Source: Burkholderiales bacterium
GTDB lineage: Bacteria > Pseudomonadota > Gammaproteobacteria > Burkholderiales > Burkholderiaceae_C
NCBI GenBank assembly: GCA_016223165.1
Contig: JACRPO010000017.1
Span: 1-64,000 of the forward strand
DNA: 64,000 nt
Reading direction: 5' to 3'
Positions 7,758 to 16,366 of this stretch are shown here, one piece after another (positions within the stretch are counted from its first letter, which is position 1; each line of letters begins with the position of its first letter). Both the position numbers and the translations under genes were made by a program. Under the pieces are notes generated by a model. That model was not told the DNA's origin. It made no database searches and saw nothing but the letters and a program-made list of their open reading frames with translations.

Positions 7758-9058
7758 GCCCCGGCGGCGCTGCGCTTCACGTTGAGCGCCGTCACGATGA
7801 GCAGCGCGAATAGCGCGGCCACGCCGATCCAGACGGCGCGGTACAGGCCCGCGTCCATCAGCATGCCGAACAGCAGCGGCGCCACCACGAGACCGGCATC
7901 GAGGCCGGAATAGACGACGCCGTAGACGCGGCCGGTGGCGCCCGGTGGCGTCGCCTGCTTGACGAGCAGGTCGCGCGAGGGCCCGGCGATGCCCGAGCCG
8001 AAACCCATCGCGCCGCACAGCACCGGCACCCAGGCGGCCGGCCAATGACCGAAGGCGATCGTCAACGCGACGAGCGCCGCGAAGCCGAAACCGAGCCCGG
8101 CGATGAGCGCCGTGCGCCTGGGGTCGCGCAGCAACTGGCCCCCGACCACCATGCCGGCCGCGCCGCTCACCATGTAGGCCGACAGGCACAGCGCCACTTG
8201 CTCGGCGGTGATGCCATGCATCTTCGAAGCCGCCGCCGGCGCAAAGCTCTGCACGCCGCCCAGCGCCGCGGCGAAGATGAAGAAGAAGCCGAAGCACGCC
8301 CACACCGCGGGCAGGCGCAGGAAGGCGAACTTGGCGTCGGCGCCACCGGGCGAGGCCGATGAGGCCGATGAGGCCGGCGAGGCCGGTGAGCCCGCCGAGC
8401 CCGGCGAACGCTCAGCCGCGACCTCGTCCCCGCCGTGCGACGACCCCTGGGGCGCGCCGAGCGAGCCGCGCTGCCAGACCGCGAAGGCGAGCAGGGCGAC
8501 CGCAGCGGCGGCGACGCCGAACAGCGCCAAGCGCCACGACGTGACCGCGGCGATGCCGACCACGAACAGCGGCGCCAGCGCCCAGCCCAGGCTGCCGGAA
8601 ATGCCGTGCGCGGCGTAGGCGTGGCCGAGCCGCGTGTGGTGCACGCGCGCGTTGAGGATGGAGAAGTCCACCGGGTGGAAGACGCAGTTGCCCAGGCCGG
8701 CGACCCCCATGAAGACGAGCAAGGCCGCGTAGCTCGGGCTCGCGCCCAGGCCGAGCGCCGCCAGCGCGAGCAGCGCCAGGCCGCCGAAGAGCACGCGCTC
8801 GGGCCCATGGCGGTCGACGATGAAGCCGGCGAAGGCCTGCCCGAAACCGGAGACGACGAAGAACACCGACATCAGCAGGCCGAGCTGCGTATTGCTCAGG
8901 CCGAAGGCCGGCGCGATCCACGGGAACAGCGGCGGCACCATCAGCTGGCAGAAGTGCGAGCCGCCGTGCGCGATGGAGACGACGGAGATCGTGCGCACAT
9001 CGCGCGACCAGGGAGTGGAAGCGCGGGTGGCCGTGGCCACCGAGGTGATCGAGCTCAT
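7742..9058 (-). CDS. MFS transporter
   Basis: A 438-residue major facilitator with about 12 membrane segments. The first half has the loop-2/3 motif GFIVDRHGPERVLFGG. The central cytoplasmic loop (about 215-245) is extended by a Ser/Pro/Ala/Gly run read from six 9-bp DNA repeats. Residues 5-40 (ISVVSIAHGGSHFCQLMVPPLFPW) resemble the fosmidomycin-resistance/FsrR-like branch, but the substrate cannot be predicted. It stands alone, convergent with the DUF1501 gene and upstream of the deaminase-like gene on the same strand, so it could import a substrate of the adjacent catabolic cluster. That link is only positional. Confidence 0.88.
   Translation of the reverse strand: MSSITSVATATRASTPWSRDVRTISVVSIAHGGSHFCQLMVPPLFPWIAPAFGLSNTQLGLLMSVFFVVSGFGQAFAGFIVDRHGPERVLFGGLALLALAALGLGASPSYAALLVFMGVAGLGNCVFHPVDFSILNARVHHTRLGHAYAAHGISGSLGWALAPLFVVGIAAVTSWRLALFGVAAAAVALLAFAVWQRGSLGAPQGSSHGGDEVAAERSPGSAGSPASPASSASSASPGGADAKFAFLRLPAVWACFGFFFIFAAALGGVQSFAPAAASKMHGITAEQVALCLSAYMVSGAAGMVVGGQLLRDPRRTALIAGLGFGFAALVALTIAFGHWPAAWVPVLCGAMGFGSGIAGPSRDLLVKQATPPGATGRVYGVVYSGLDAGLVVAPLLFGMLMDAGLYRAVWIGVAALFALLIVTALNVKRSAAGAHIVT
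8352..8405. repeat. Six 9-bp tandem repeats inside the MFS gene
   Basis: Two perfect copies of GAGGCCGAT are followed by four diverged units of the same period (GAGGCCGGC, GAGGCCGGT, GAGCCCGCC, GAGCCCGGC). Because the period is a multiple of three, the frame is kept and the transporter gains a repeating three-residue pattern (SPA, SSA, SPG) in its central loop. Confidence 0.9.
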
Positions 9059-9125
9059 GACGGCATCGTAGGTGCTCGGGTGTGCCCGCGCCGGCGCAGG
9101 GTTGTGCGGCGGCCGCGGCGCTGAC

Positions 9126-10493
9126 TCAGTGCCCCACCATGCGCTGCACCTGCACCCGCGCAGCCTGCAGCAGCGCGCCGCGATTGAAGCCCGGGATCTC
9201 CCCGTCGCGCACGATCGATCGCCCGGCGCAGAACAGATGCTTCAGTCGCGCCGCGCCGCCGGCGGCCACCGGGCCGATGAGCGGGTCATGCAGGCCGGCG
9301 TAGCGCAATTCGTCGAGCGAGTAGACGGCGATGTCGGCCTGCTTGCCAACCTCGAGCGTGCCGACCTCGCCGAGGCCGAGCAGGTCGGCACCCCCCGCGG
9401 TGCCCCAGCGCACCACGCCTTCGACGCTGGTCGAGGCGGCGCCGTCGCGGGCGCGGTGCACGAGCCACGCGGCATGCACCTCGCTCACCATGTCGGCGGC
9501 CTCGTTGGAGGCGGCGCCGTCCACCCCGATCGACACGCGCCCGCCCATCGCGTCGAGCGCCGGCGCCGGCGCGATGCCCGAGCCGAGGCGGCAGTTGCTC
9601 TGCGGGCAGTGCGACATGCCGGTGCCGCTGTCAGCCAGCATCCGGATCTCGTGCGGCTGCAGGTGCACGAGGTGGGCGTGGAAGACGTCGCGCCCCAGCC
9701 ACTCGTGGCGCTCGCAGAACTCGATGGGCCAGCAGCCGTGCACGTCGCGGCAGTAGGTGACGTAGTCGAGGCTCTCCGACATGTGGCTGTGCAGGCCGAT
9801 GCCCATGCGGCGCGCGGCGCGCGCGAACGCCTTCAGCTCGGGCTCCGGCACCGACCACGTGGGCGTCGTCGGCGCCAGCACGACCTTGCGCATCGCGTCG
9901 CCGCCGCGCTGATGGAAGCGCTGCACGTCGCGCTCGACGCTCGCGAGCATGCCGTCCAGCGTCTCGGGTGCCGCCTGCGGCGGCGGGTGAATGTCGGTGT
10001 CGCGCACCTTGGTCGCGCCGCCGCGCAGCAGCACGAAGCGCACGCCGAACTCAGCCGCCACCTCGAAGAGCAGCGCGCTCGCGTCGAAGGGCATGCCCGG
10101 CCAGTAGGCGTAGTGGTGGTCGGCGATGGTGGTGCAGCCGGAGAGCACGAGTTCGGCCATGCCGATGCGCGCCGCCGTGCGCAGCGTGTCTTCGCGCGCA
10201 AAGCGCCGGTAGGCCACCGGCACTGCATTGAGCCAGGGCACGAGCTGCAGGTTGATGCCGGCCGGAATGCCCTTGAGCAGGCTCTGGAACAGGTGGTGGT
10301 GCGTGTTCACCCAGCCCGGGTAGACGACGCAGTCGGTGGCGTCGAGCACCGTCTCCCCCGGCAGCGGCTCGAGGCGGCCGATGGCGGCGATGCGTTCGCC
10401 CTCGATGCGCAGGTCCGGGCCCGCGGCGCGCGCGGCGGTGCCCGCGAGACCCGTGATCATCCCCGTGGCATTGCGCAGCAGTGTCGTGGCCAT
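9126..10493 (-). CDS. 8-oxoguanine-deaminase-like amidohydrolase
   Basis: A 455-residue metal-dependent amidohydrolase of the cytidine/guanine deaminase, TrzN and 8-oxoguanine deaminase group. Metal ligands are visible as the HxH in WVNTHHHLFQ, His in LHSHMSES, His in VFHAHLVHL and Asp in IGVDGAASNE. The N-terminal DCVVYPGWVNTHHH block is very like 8-oxoguanine deaminases. The family hydrolyses an amino or other leaving group from purines, pyrimidines or triazines. It is the last gene of the 9-20 kb cluster, 16 bp after the ABC binding protein, which supports a ring-deamination step on an N-heterocycle. The family is secure; the exact substrate is not. Confidence 0.85.
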   Translation of the reverse strand: MATTLLRNATGMITGLAGTAARAAGPDLRIEGERIAAIGRLEPLPGETVLDATDCVVYPGWVNTHHHLFQSLLKGIPAGINLQLVPWLNAVPVAYRRFAREDTLRTAARIGMAELVLSGCTTIADHHYAYWPGMPFDASALLFEVAAEFGVRFVLLRGGATKVRDTDIHPPPQAAPETLDGMLASVERDVQRFHQRGGDAMRKVVLAPTTPTWSVPEPELKAFARAARRMGIGLHSHMSESLDYVTYCRDVHGCWPIEFCERHEWLGRDVFHAHLVHLQPHEIRMLADSGTGMSHCPQSNCRLGSGIAPAPALDAMGGRVSIGVDGAASNEAADMVSEVHAAWLVHRARDGAASTSVEGVVRWGTAGGADLLGLGEVGTLEVGKQADIAVYSLDELRYAGLHDPLIGPVAAGGAARLKHLFCAGRSIVRDGEIPGFNRGALLQAARVQVQRMVGH

Positions 10494-10509
10494 GGCAGTC
10501 GACCGCCGC

Positions 10510-11490
10510 TCAGGGCATGACCTTCAGGTCCCTGACGAAGCGCGTCGTGTAGGCCGCCTTCCAGTCGACATCGGCCTTCAGCAGGCCGAGCTTGACCATC
10601 GTCTCGTAGGTGGTCTTCCAGCGCTCGTCGGTGATGACGCCGATGCCGAGCTTCGCGGCGTCGCCGCCGTCGAGCAGCTTGTTCTCCTTGAGCTTGGCGA
10701 TCGCGTAGGCGATCTGCTCGTCCTTCATGTTCGGGTTGTCGCGTCTGATGAGCTCGTTCGCCGGCCCCGGGTTGGCGATGTAGCTCTTCCAGCCCTCGAT
10801 GCTGGCGCGCACGAAGCGCTGCACGACATCGGCGCGTTCGTCGACGGTCTTCTTCAGCGCGACGATGGTCGTGCCGTAAGGCGGGTAGCCGTCGTGCGCG
10901 AAGAGATGGAACTTCGCCTTCACGCCGAGGTTCTGCACCGCCAGCGGCTCGCTGCTCAGGTAGGCCTGCATGGCCGAGCTCTTGTCGGCGACGAAAGGCT
11001 GCGGGTTGAAGGTGTAGGGGCGCGTCTGCTCCTCGGCGTAGCCGTACTTCGTCTTCAGCCACGGCCACCAGTTGCTGCGGCCCGCGGTGGCGACGAAGAT
11101 GGTCTTGCCCTTCAGCGCGCCGAGATTGGGCACGTCCTCGTGCGTGAGCAGGCCCTGCAGGTCGTACTGGAACGAGGTGCCCACGGTGACGGCAGGGATG
11201 CCGGCCTCGATGGCCTTGAGCACGCTGAAGTCGTAGCTCATCAGGAAGTCGGTCTGGCCGGCGGCGAGGATCTGCATCCCGTTGACCTGCGGGCCGCCCA
11301 TCTTGAGCGTCACGTCGAGGTTGTATTTCTTGTACAGGCCGGTGGCCAGCGCCTGGTAGAAGCCACCGTGCTCGGCCTGTGCGTACCAGCTCGTGAGCAT
11401 GGTCACCTTGTCCTGTGCCTGCGCGGCGGGCGCGGTGGCGGCCATCGCGGTGGCGGCGAGCAGCATCGTCGTCGTCAGCAACTTCTTCAT
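10510..11490 (-). CDS. ABC transporter substrate-binding protein (NMT1/SsuA-like)
   Basis: A 326-residue periplasmic binding protein with a signal peptide (MKKLLTTTMLLAATA to AQAQ, about 1-26). The fold resembles NitT/TauT and NMT1/ThiY proteins, with the early GGFYQALATGLYKKYNLDVTLKMGG block and GMQILAAGQTDFLMSYD. Those families bind nitrate, sulfonates, or pyrimidine and other aromatic compounds. No permease or ATPase gene is visible nearby, so it is an orphan that must borrow a membrane partner encoded elsewhere. Its place between the deaminase-like and CobW-like genes suggests it captures the substrate of this cluster. Confidence 0.88.
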   Translation of the reverse strand: MKKLLTTTMLLAATAMAATAPAAQAQDKVTMLTSWYAQAEHGGFYQALATGLYKKYNLDVTLKMGGPQVNGMQILAAGQTDFLMSYDFSVLKAIEAGIPAVTVGTSFQYDLQGLLTHEDVPNLGALKGKTIFVATAGRSNWWPWLKTKYGYAEEQTRPYTFNPQPFVADKSSAMQAYLSSEPLAVQNLGVKAKFHLFAHDGYPPYGTTIVALKKTVDERADVVQRFVRASIEGWKSYIANPGPANELIRRDNPNMKDEQIAYAIAKLKENKLLDGGDAAKLGIGVITDERWKTTYETMVKLGLLKADVDWKAAYTTRFVRDLKVMP

Positions 11491-11575
11491 TGCGTTTTCT
11501 CCTGCGGAAGGGGTGGGTGCGGTTCGGGAATCATGGGCTCGGTGCGGGCGGGCGTCGGAAGAGACTCATGCCGGC

Positions 11576-12598
11576 TCAGGCCCAGGCGAGGGTCTTCATC
11601 AGCCCCTCGCCCAGCGTGGTGCGGTCGAGGTGGCGCCCGATGAGCACCACCTTTGTCGTCGGGCGATCGTCGCCCCAGGGCTCGGCCACGCGCAGGTCGT
11701 GCAGGCGATGCACGCCCTGCAGCACATGCCGGCGGTCGTCGCCCTCGATGGCGACGATGCCCTTGATGCGGAAGAGATCGTTGCCGCGCCGCTCGGCCAG
11801 GTCCGCCAGCCAGGCCTGCAGCGCCGGCAGCCGGCATGGGCGCGGGAAGACGAACGAGACCGACGACACCGTCGGGTCGTGCGCGTGCTGTGCCGGCACG
11901 GCCTCGTCGAGGAAGGCGGGGTCGTTCGCGAGCGTCCGCACGCGGGCGTACTCTCCAATGCCGGCGCCGATGCCGAGGATGCGCGAGAGGTCCACGCGCG
12001 CGTGGCAACTGCGCAGGATCTCGGCCGTCTCGTTCAGCCGCCGCACGTCGGCCTCGACCTGCGCCAGCGCCGCCTCGTCGGGCACGAGGTCGATCTTGTT
12101 CACGATGACGCGGTCGGCCGCGACGATCTGGTCCACCGCCTGGTTGGCGCTGCCGTCGAGCACCGGGTCATGCAGGTGCTGCGCGATGTGGCGCGCGTCG
12201 ACGAGCGTGACGATGGCGTCCAGCGCCACCTGGCGCGCGATGCTGTCGTCGACGAAGAACGTGTTGGCCACCGGTGTGGGGTCGGCAAGTCCGCTCGTCT
12301 CGACGACGATGTGGTCGATCTCGCCGCGACGTTGCATCAACCTGCCCAGCACCTGCAGCAGGTCGCGCCGCACGTCCACCGCGCAGCAGATGCAGCCGTT
12401 GGTGAGCGTGTAGATCTCCTCCTCGCTGGAGAGGATGAGTTCGTTGTCGATCGGCACCTCGCCGAACTCGTTCTCGATGACGGCGACGCGGTGGCCGTGC
12501 CGGCTCTCGAGAATGTGGTTGAGCAGCGTCGTCTTGCCGGCCCCGAGGAAGCCGGCGAGGATGGTGACGGGCACGGGCCGTTCCACAGGTGCGCTCAC
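11576..12598 (-). CDS. CobW/COG0523-family metal-chaperone GTPase
   Basis: A 340-residue G3E GTPase. Walker A is GFLGAGKTTLLNH, the metal-binding CxCC motif is in TNGCICCAVDVRRDL, VVETSGLADPTPV follows, and the guanine motif is NKID. The C-terminal CobW domain starts around residue 235. COG0523 proteins deliver zinc or other metals or activate metalloenzymes. I take the GTG at 12598, which overlaps the Mo-subunit stop (GTGA) and has CGGGAG upstream; a GTG five codons earlier is possible. It sits among two types of metal-dependent amidohydrolase and a Mo enzyme, so metal insertion into a cluster enzyme is the likely job. Confidence 0.88.
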   Translation of the reverse strand: MSAPVERPVPVTILAGFLGAGKTTLLNHILESRHGHRVAVIENEFGEVPIDNELILSSEEEIYTLTNGCICCAVDVRRDLLQVLGRLMQRRGEIDHIVVETSGLADPTPVANTFFVDDSIARQVALDAIVTLVDARHIAQHLHDPVLDGSANQAVDQIVAADRVIVNKIDLVPDEAALAQVEADVRRLNETAEILRSCHARVDLSRILGIGAGIGEYARVRTLANDPAFLDEAVPAQHAHDPTVSSVSFVFPRPCRLPALQAWLADLAERRGNDLFRIKGIVAIEGDDRRHVLQGVHRLHDLRVAEPWGDDRPTTKVVLIGRHLDRTTLGEGLMKTLAWA

Positions 12599-14931
12599 GA
12601 TGGGCTCCCGCACAGACTACGAAGCCCCTCGAGCACCTGCTCGGGCGTGATCGGGTAGTGCCTGAAGCGCACGCCGATGGCGTCGAAGATCGCGTTCGCA
12701 ATCGCCGGGCCGATGGCGATGATCGGGTCCTCGCCGATGCCCTTGGCGCCCCACGGGCCGCCGGGGTCGGGCGCGGTCTCGAGCAGGATCGTGCGGATGG
12801 GCGGCATGTCCATCGCGAGCGGCATCTTGTAGTCGACGAAGCTGGCGTTGAGCGAGCGCCCGGTGACGGGATCGACCTCGTGGTTCTCGGTCAGCGTGTG
12901 GCCGATGCCCTGCTGGATGCCGCCCTCCACCTGCCCCTCGGCGGCGAGCGGGTGCACGACGCGCCCCACCTCGTGCACCGGCACCACCTGCAGCACCTCG
13001 ACCTGCCCGGTCTCGATGTCGACCTGCACCTGCACGAAGTGGGCCGCGAACGAGTACGACTTGATCGGCGCGTAGCTGCCCTGCCCGACGATGTGCGCGG
13101 TCGGCACGCCGCGCGCAGGCCACATCAGCTCGCGCACGGTCAGGCGGCGGTCGGTGCCGGCGACGCGCACGATGCCGCCGCGCACGTCGAGGTCGCGCTC
13201 GTCGGCCTCGAGCTTGTCGGCGGCACGTTGCAGCAGTTGGCGCTTCGCTTCCGCCGCCGCGAGCTTGGCGGCCATGCCACCCATGTAGGTGGTGTGGCTC
13301 GCGAAGGCGCCGATGTCCCAGGGCACGATGTCGGTGTCGCCATGCACGACGCTCACCGATTCGAAGGCGAGGCCCAGCTCCTCGGCGACGACCTGCGCCA
13401 GCGCCGTGTGCGCGCCGGTGCCGAGGCCCGCGGTGCCCGTGAAGAGCGTGGCCGTGCCGTCCTCGTGGATCTTGACGAGCGCGTTGCCCTGCTCCTTGAT
13501 GCCGGGGTAGGCGGAGGAGCCGTGCATCTCGCAGCCCATGCCCCAGCCGTAGCGCAGCGGGTCATTCGATGGCGCGCGCTTCGGTGGCCGCCGCGTCGAC
13601 GTCCAGCCCACCTCCTGCATGCCGCGGCGGATGCAGTCCTCGAGGCCGTGGCCGACCACCGGGTGGCCGGAGGGCGCGATGTCGCCTTCGCGCACGGCGT
13701 TCTTCAGCTTCAATGCGGCCGGGTCGATGCCGAGCTTCAGTGCCGCCTCGTCCATCTGGATGTCGAGCGCGTAGGTACTCTGCACGACACCGTAGCCGCG
13801 GTAGGCACCGGCGATGGGCGCATTCGTGTAGACGCAGCGCCCCTCCAGCAGCACGTTCTCGCAGCGGTACAGCGACGTCAGCGCCGTCGTGCCGACGATG
13901 GTGACACCCGGGCCATGCGAGCCGTAGGCGCCGGAGTTGTAGACGAGGCGGGCCTGGCGCGCCGTGATCGTGCCGTCGCGCCTGAAGCCTTGCTTGAGCC
14001 AGATGTGCGCCGGGTGGCGCGAGCGTCCACCGAGGAACGTTTCCTTGCGCGTGAACTCCATCAGCACCGGCCGGCGCGCCTGCCTGGCCAGCAGTGCGCA
14101 CAGGAACTCAGCCTGGAAGAGGTCCTGCTTGGCGCCGAAGCCGCCACCCATGTGGTCGACGAGAACACGCACTCTCGACAGCGGCAGCCCCAGCACCTCG
14201 GCCAGGATGCCACGCACCATGAAGGCCGTCTGCGTGCTGATGTGCACCGTGAGCTTGTCGTGCCCGTCCAGCAGGTCCCAGTGGCAGAGGCAGGCGTTGG
14301 GCTCCATGTAGGCCGGCGTCGGCCGGCCGCACTCGTAGGTGCCTTCGACGACGACATCGGCCTCGGCGAAGCCGCACTCGATATCACCGCGCACGATGCG
14401 ACAAGGCGGCATCACGAGGTTGCCGCCCGGCCCGCGGTCATGGATGAGCGGCGCGCCCGCTGCCTCTGCCGCTTCGGTGCTGGTGACGACGGGCAGCTCG
14501 TCGTACTCGACATCGATCAGCGCCAGCGCCTCTTCGGCCACCTCGTCGCTCGCCGCCGCCACGGCGGCCACCGCCTCGCCCCAGTAGCGCACCTTGCGGT
14601 CGAGAATGTACTGGTCCATCGTGCACGAGGCCGAGCGCGGGTGCGGCGAGCCGTAGTGCAGCACGCGCGGCACGTTCTCGTGCGTGAGCACGGCCTTCAC
14701 GCCGGGCAGGGCCAGCGCGCGGCGCGTGTCAACGCGGCGGATGTGCGCGTGCGCGACCGTACTGCGCTTCAGGCGCGCGAAGAGCATGCCGGGCAGGCGG
14801 ATGTCGGCGGTGTAGCGGGCGCTGCCGCTGACCTTCTCGGCCACGTCGCGCCGGCGCACCGAGGTGCCGACGATGTCCAGCTTCGCATCGAGCGGATTGC
14901 CCGTGACCGCGGCGGCGTGCACGTCGTTCAC
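12595..14931 (-). CDS. Xanthine-dehydrogenase-family hydroxylase, molybdopterin subunit
   Basis: A 778-residue large subunit of a molybdenum hydroxylase. Residues from about 20 form the Ald_Xan_dh_C a/b hammerhead domain (RRRDVAEKVSGSARYTADI). The Mo-pterin domains contain GGGFGAKQDLFQ, AYRGYGVVQS, GTAGLGTGAHTALAQ and the catalytic-glutamate loop WGAKGIGEDP near the C-terminus. It starts with GTG overlapping the 2Fe-2S subunit stop. With the next two genes it forms a complete three-subunit enzyme that hydroxylates aromatic or N-heterocyclic carbons with water as oxygen source. The substrate is not predictable; purine, nicotinate-type and aryl-CoA enzymes share this architecture. It needs molybdopterin from the moa/moe genes. 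Confidence 0.93.
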   Translation of the reverse strand: MNDVHAAAVTGNPLDAKLDIVGTSVRRRDVAEKVSGSARYTADIRLPGMLFARLKRSTVAHAHIRRVDTRRALALPGVKAVLTHENVPRVLHYGSPHPRSASCTMDQYILDRKVRYWGEAVAAVAAASDEVAEEALALIDVEYDELPVVTSTEAAEAAGAPLIHDRGPGGNLVMPPCRIVRGDIECGFAEADVVVEGTYECGRPTPAYMEPNACLCHWDLLDGHDKLTVHISTQTAFMVRGILAEVLGLPLSRVRVLVDHMGGGFGAKQDLFQAEFLCALLARQARRPVLMEFTRKETFLGGRSRHPAHIWLKQGFRRDGTITARQARLVYNSGAYGSHGPGVTIVGTTALTSLYRCENVLLEGRCVYTNAPIAGAYRGYGVVQSTYALDIQMDEAALKLGIDPAALKLKNAVREGDIAPSGHPVVGHGLEDCIRRGMQEVGWTSTRRPPKRAPSNDPLRYGWGMGCEMHGSSAYPGIKEQGNALVKIHEDGTATLFTGTAGLGTGAHTALAQVVAEELGLAFESVSVVHGDTDIVPWDIGAFASHTTYMGGMAAKLAAAEAKRQLLQRAADKLEADERDLDVRGGIVRVAGTDRRLTVRELMWPARGVPTAHIVGQGSYAPIKSYSFAAHFVQVQVDIETGQVEVLQVVPVHEVGRVVHPLAAEGQVEGGIQQGIGHTLTENHEVDPVTGRSLNASFVDYKMPLAMDMPPIRTILLETAPDPGGPWGAKGIGEDPIIAIGPAIANAIFDAIGVRFRHYPITPEQVLEGLRSLCGSPS

Positions 14932-15455
14932 GCCTTCGCCCCCATCGCCGTCGCCAGCGCTTCAGCCGCCGCCTCGCGCGCCGTGAGCGCCACCGCCTCG
15001 ACGATCTTCGTGTAGCCCGTGCAGCGGCAGATGTTGCCCGCCAGGCCGAATCGGATCTCGGCGTCGGTGGGCGCCGGGTTCTCGGCCAGCAGCGCCTTGG
15101 CCATCATCAGGATGCCCGGCGTGCAGAAGCCGCACTGCGCGGCGCCGCAGCGCATGAAGTTGCGCTGCAGCGGGTGCAGCTCACCGTCGGGCGCGGCCAG
15201 CCCCTCGACGGTCTCGACGGCACGGCCCTCGGCCTCCACGGCCAGCATCAGGCACGAGTTGAGGGGCACGCCGTCGACCAGCACGGTGCAGGCGCCGCAG
15301 TCGCCGACATCGCAGCCCTTCTTCGTGCCGGTGAGGCCGACCTCGTGGCGCAGCGCGTCGAGCAGCGTGCGGAACGGTGCCACCTCGAAGGCGCTCGCCT
15401 CGCCGTTGATGCGGCAGTGCACGCGCCGGGTGGCCATGCGACCGGGCCCGGTCAT
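14928..15455 (-). CDS. Xanthine-dehydrogenase-family 2Fe-2S subunit
   Basis: A 175-residue iron-sulfur subunit with both expected clusters: the plant-type ferredoxin motif in GCDVGDCGACTVLVDG with a later Cys (LNSCLM), and the second cluster in CGAAQCGFCTPG plus NICRCTGY. Length is close to the usual 150-170. ATG overlaps the FAD-subunit stop (ATGA), so translation is coupled. It passes electrons from the Mo centre to the FAD subunit. An alternative ATG six codons in (MATRRVHC) is possible. Confidence 0.95.
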   Translation of the reverse strand: MTGPGRMATRRVHCRINGEASAFEVAPFRTLLDALRHEVGLTGTKKGCDVGDCGACTVLVDGVPLNSCLMLAVEAEGRAVETVEGLAAPDGELHPLQRNFMRCGAAQCGFCTPGILMMAKALLAENPAPTDAEIRFGLAGNICRCTGYTKIVEAVALTAREAAAEALATAMGAKA

Positions 15456-16351
15456 GCGCTCACCCTGGCCGGCGGCGTGCCGCGGGCGCGCACCAGGGCC
15501 TGCTGCAGCACGCGGCGCGTGAGCACACCCACCATCTCGCGGCGGTAGGCGGCACTGGCACGCACGTTGTCGATCGGGCGGCTCTCGCGCATCGCCAGCT
15601 CGCCGGCTTGCGCGAGCAAGGCATCGCTCGGGCGCTCGCCCAACAGCGCGCGCTCGGCGGCACGTGCGCGCACGGGGGTGGGAGCGACGGCGCCGAGCGC
15701 GATGCGCACCTCGGCGACGCGGCCGTCGGCAGCGAGGGCCAGGCAGGTGGCCACGCCCACCGTGGCCAGCTCCATGGCCTTGCGCCGCCCGTGCTTGATG
15801 TAGGCGCGGCCCGCCTGCAACGGCAACGGCAGCGGCGGCACGCGCACCTGCAACACGATCTCGCCGGGACCGAGCACGGTGCGGCCGGGGCCGGTGAAGA
15901 AGTCTTCCAGTGCCACTTCGCGGTCGCCCTTGGGCCCGTGCAGGTGCAGCGCGGCGCCGTCGGCGATGAGCGGCGGCAGCGCATCGGCCGAGGGCGAAGC
16001 GCGGCAGATGTTGCCGACGACGGTGGCGCGGTGCCGGACCTGGATCGAGCCGAGCTCGCTCAGCGCCTGGTGCAGCCCGGGCCAGTGCGCGCGCACGCGG
16101 GCGTCGGTCTCGATGCGGCGTGAGGTGACCAGGGCGCCGAGGCGCAGCGCGCCATCGGCGTCGACGGCCAGCTGGTCGAGGCCGGCGATGCGCTTCAGGT
16201 CGATCACGAGCCGCGGGCGCCGCAGCTGCTCCTTGATCTCCACCAGCAGGTCGGTGCCGCCCGCCATCAGCGAGGCTTCGTCGCCATGTGCGAGCAGCAG
16301 CGCGCTGGCCTCGGCGAGCGTGCCGGGGTCGGCGTAGTCGAAACGGATCAT
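15452..16351 (-). CDS. Xanthine-dehydrogenase-family FAD subunit
   Basis: A 299-residue FAD-binding subunit (CoxM/XdhC-like). The FAD-binding segments are LMAGGTDLLVEIK (about 29-41) and ATVVGNICRASPSADALPPL (about 109-128), followed by a CO-dehydrogenase flavoprotein C-terminal domain. Gene order FAD, 2Fe-2S, Mo subunit is a standard one for these operons. It begins 15 bp after the UbiD-like stop. The reoxidant is not evident from sequence. Confidence 0.93.
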   Translation of the reverse strand: MIRFDYADPGTLAEASALLLAHGDEASLMAGGTDLLVEIKEQLRRPRLVIDLKRIAGLDQLAVDADGALRLGALVTSRRIETDARVRAHWPGLHQALSELGSIQVRHRATVVGNICRASPSADALPPLIADGAALHLHGPKGDREVALEDFFTGPGRTVLGPGEIVLQVRVPPLPLPLQAGRAYIKHGRRKAMELATVGVATCLALAADGRVAEVRIALGAVAPTPVRARAAERALLGERPSDALLAQAGELAMRESRPIDNVRASAAYRREMVGVLTRRVLQQALVRARGTPPARVSA

Positions 16352-16366
16352 GGCGTCGCGCCGCGC

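Noticed and set aside
12589..15015. Long plus-strand open frame opposite the Mo-hydroxylase subunits
   Set aside because: The minus strand encodes clear Mo and Fe-S subunits with overlapping starts and stops; the plus frame has no recognisable protein.
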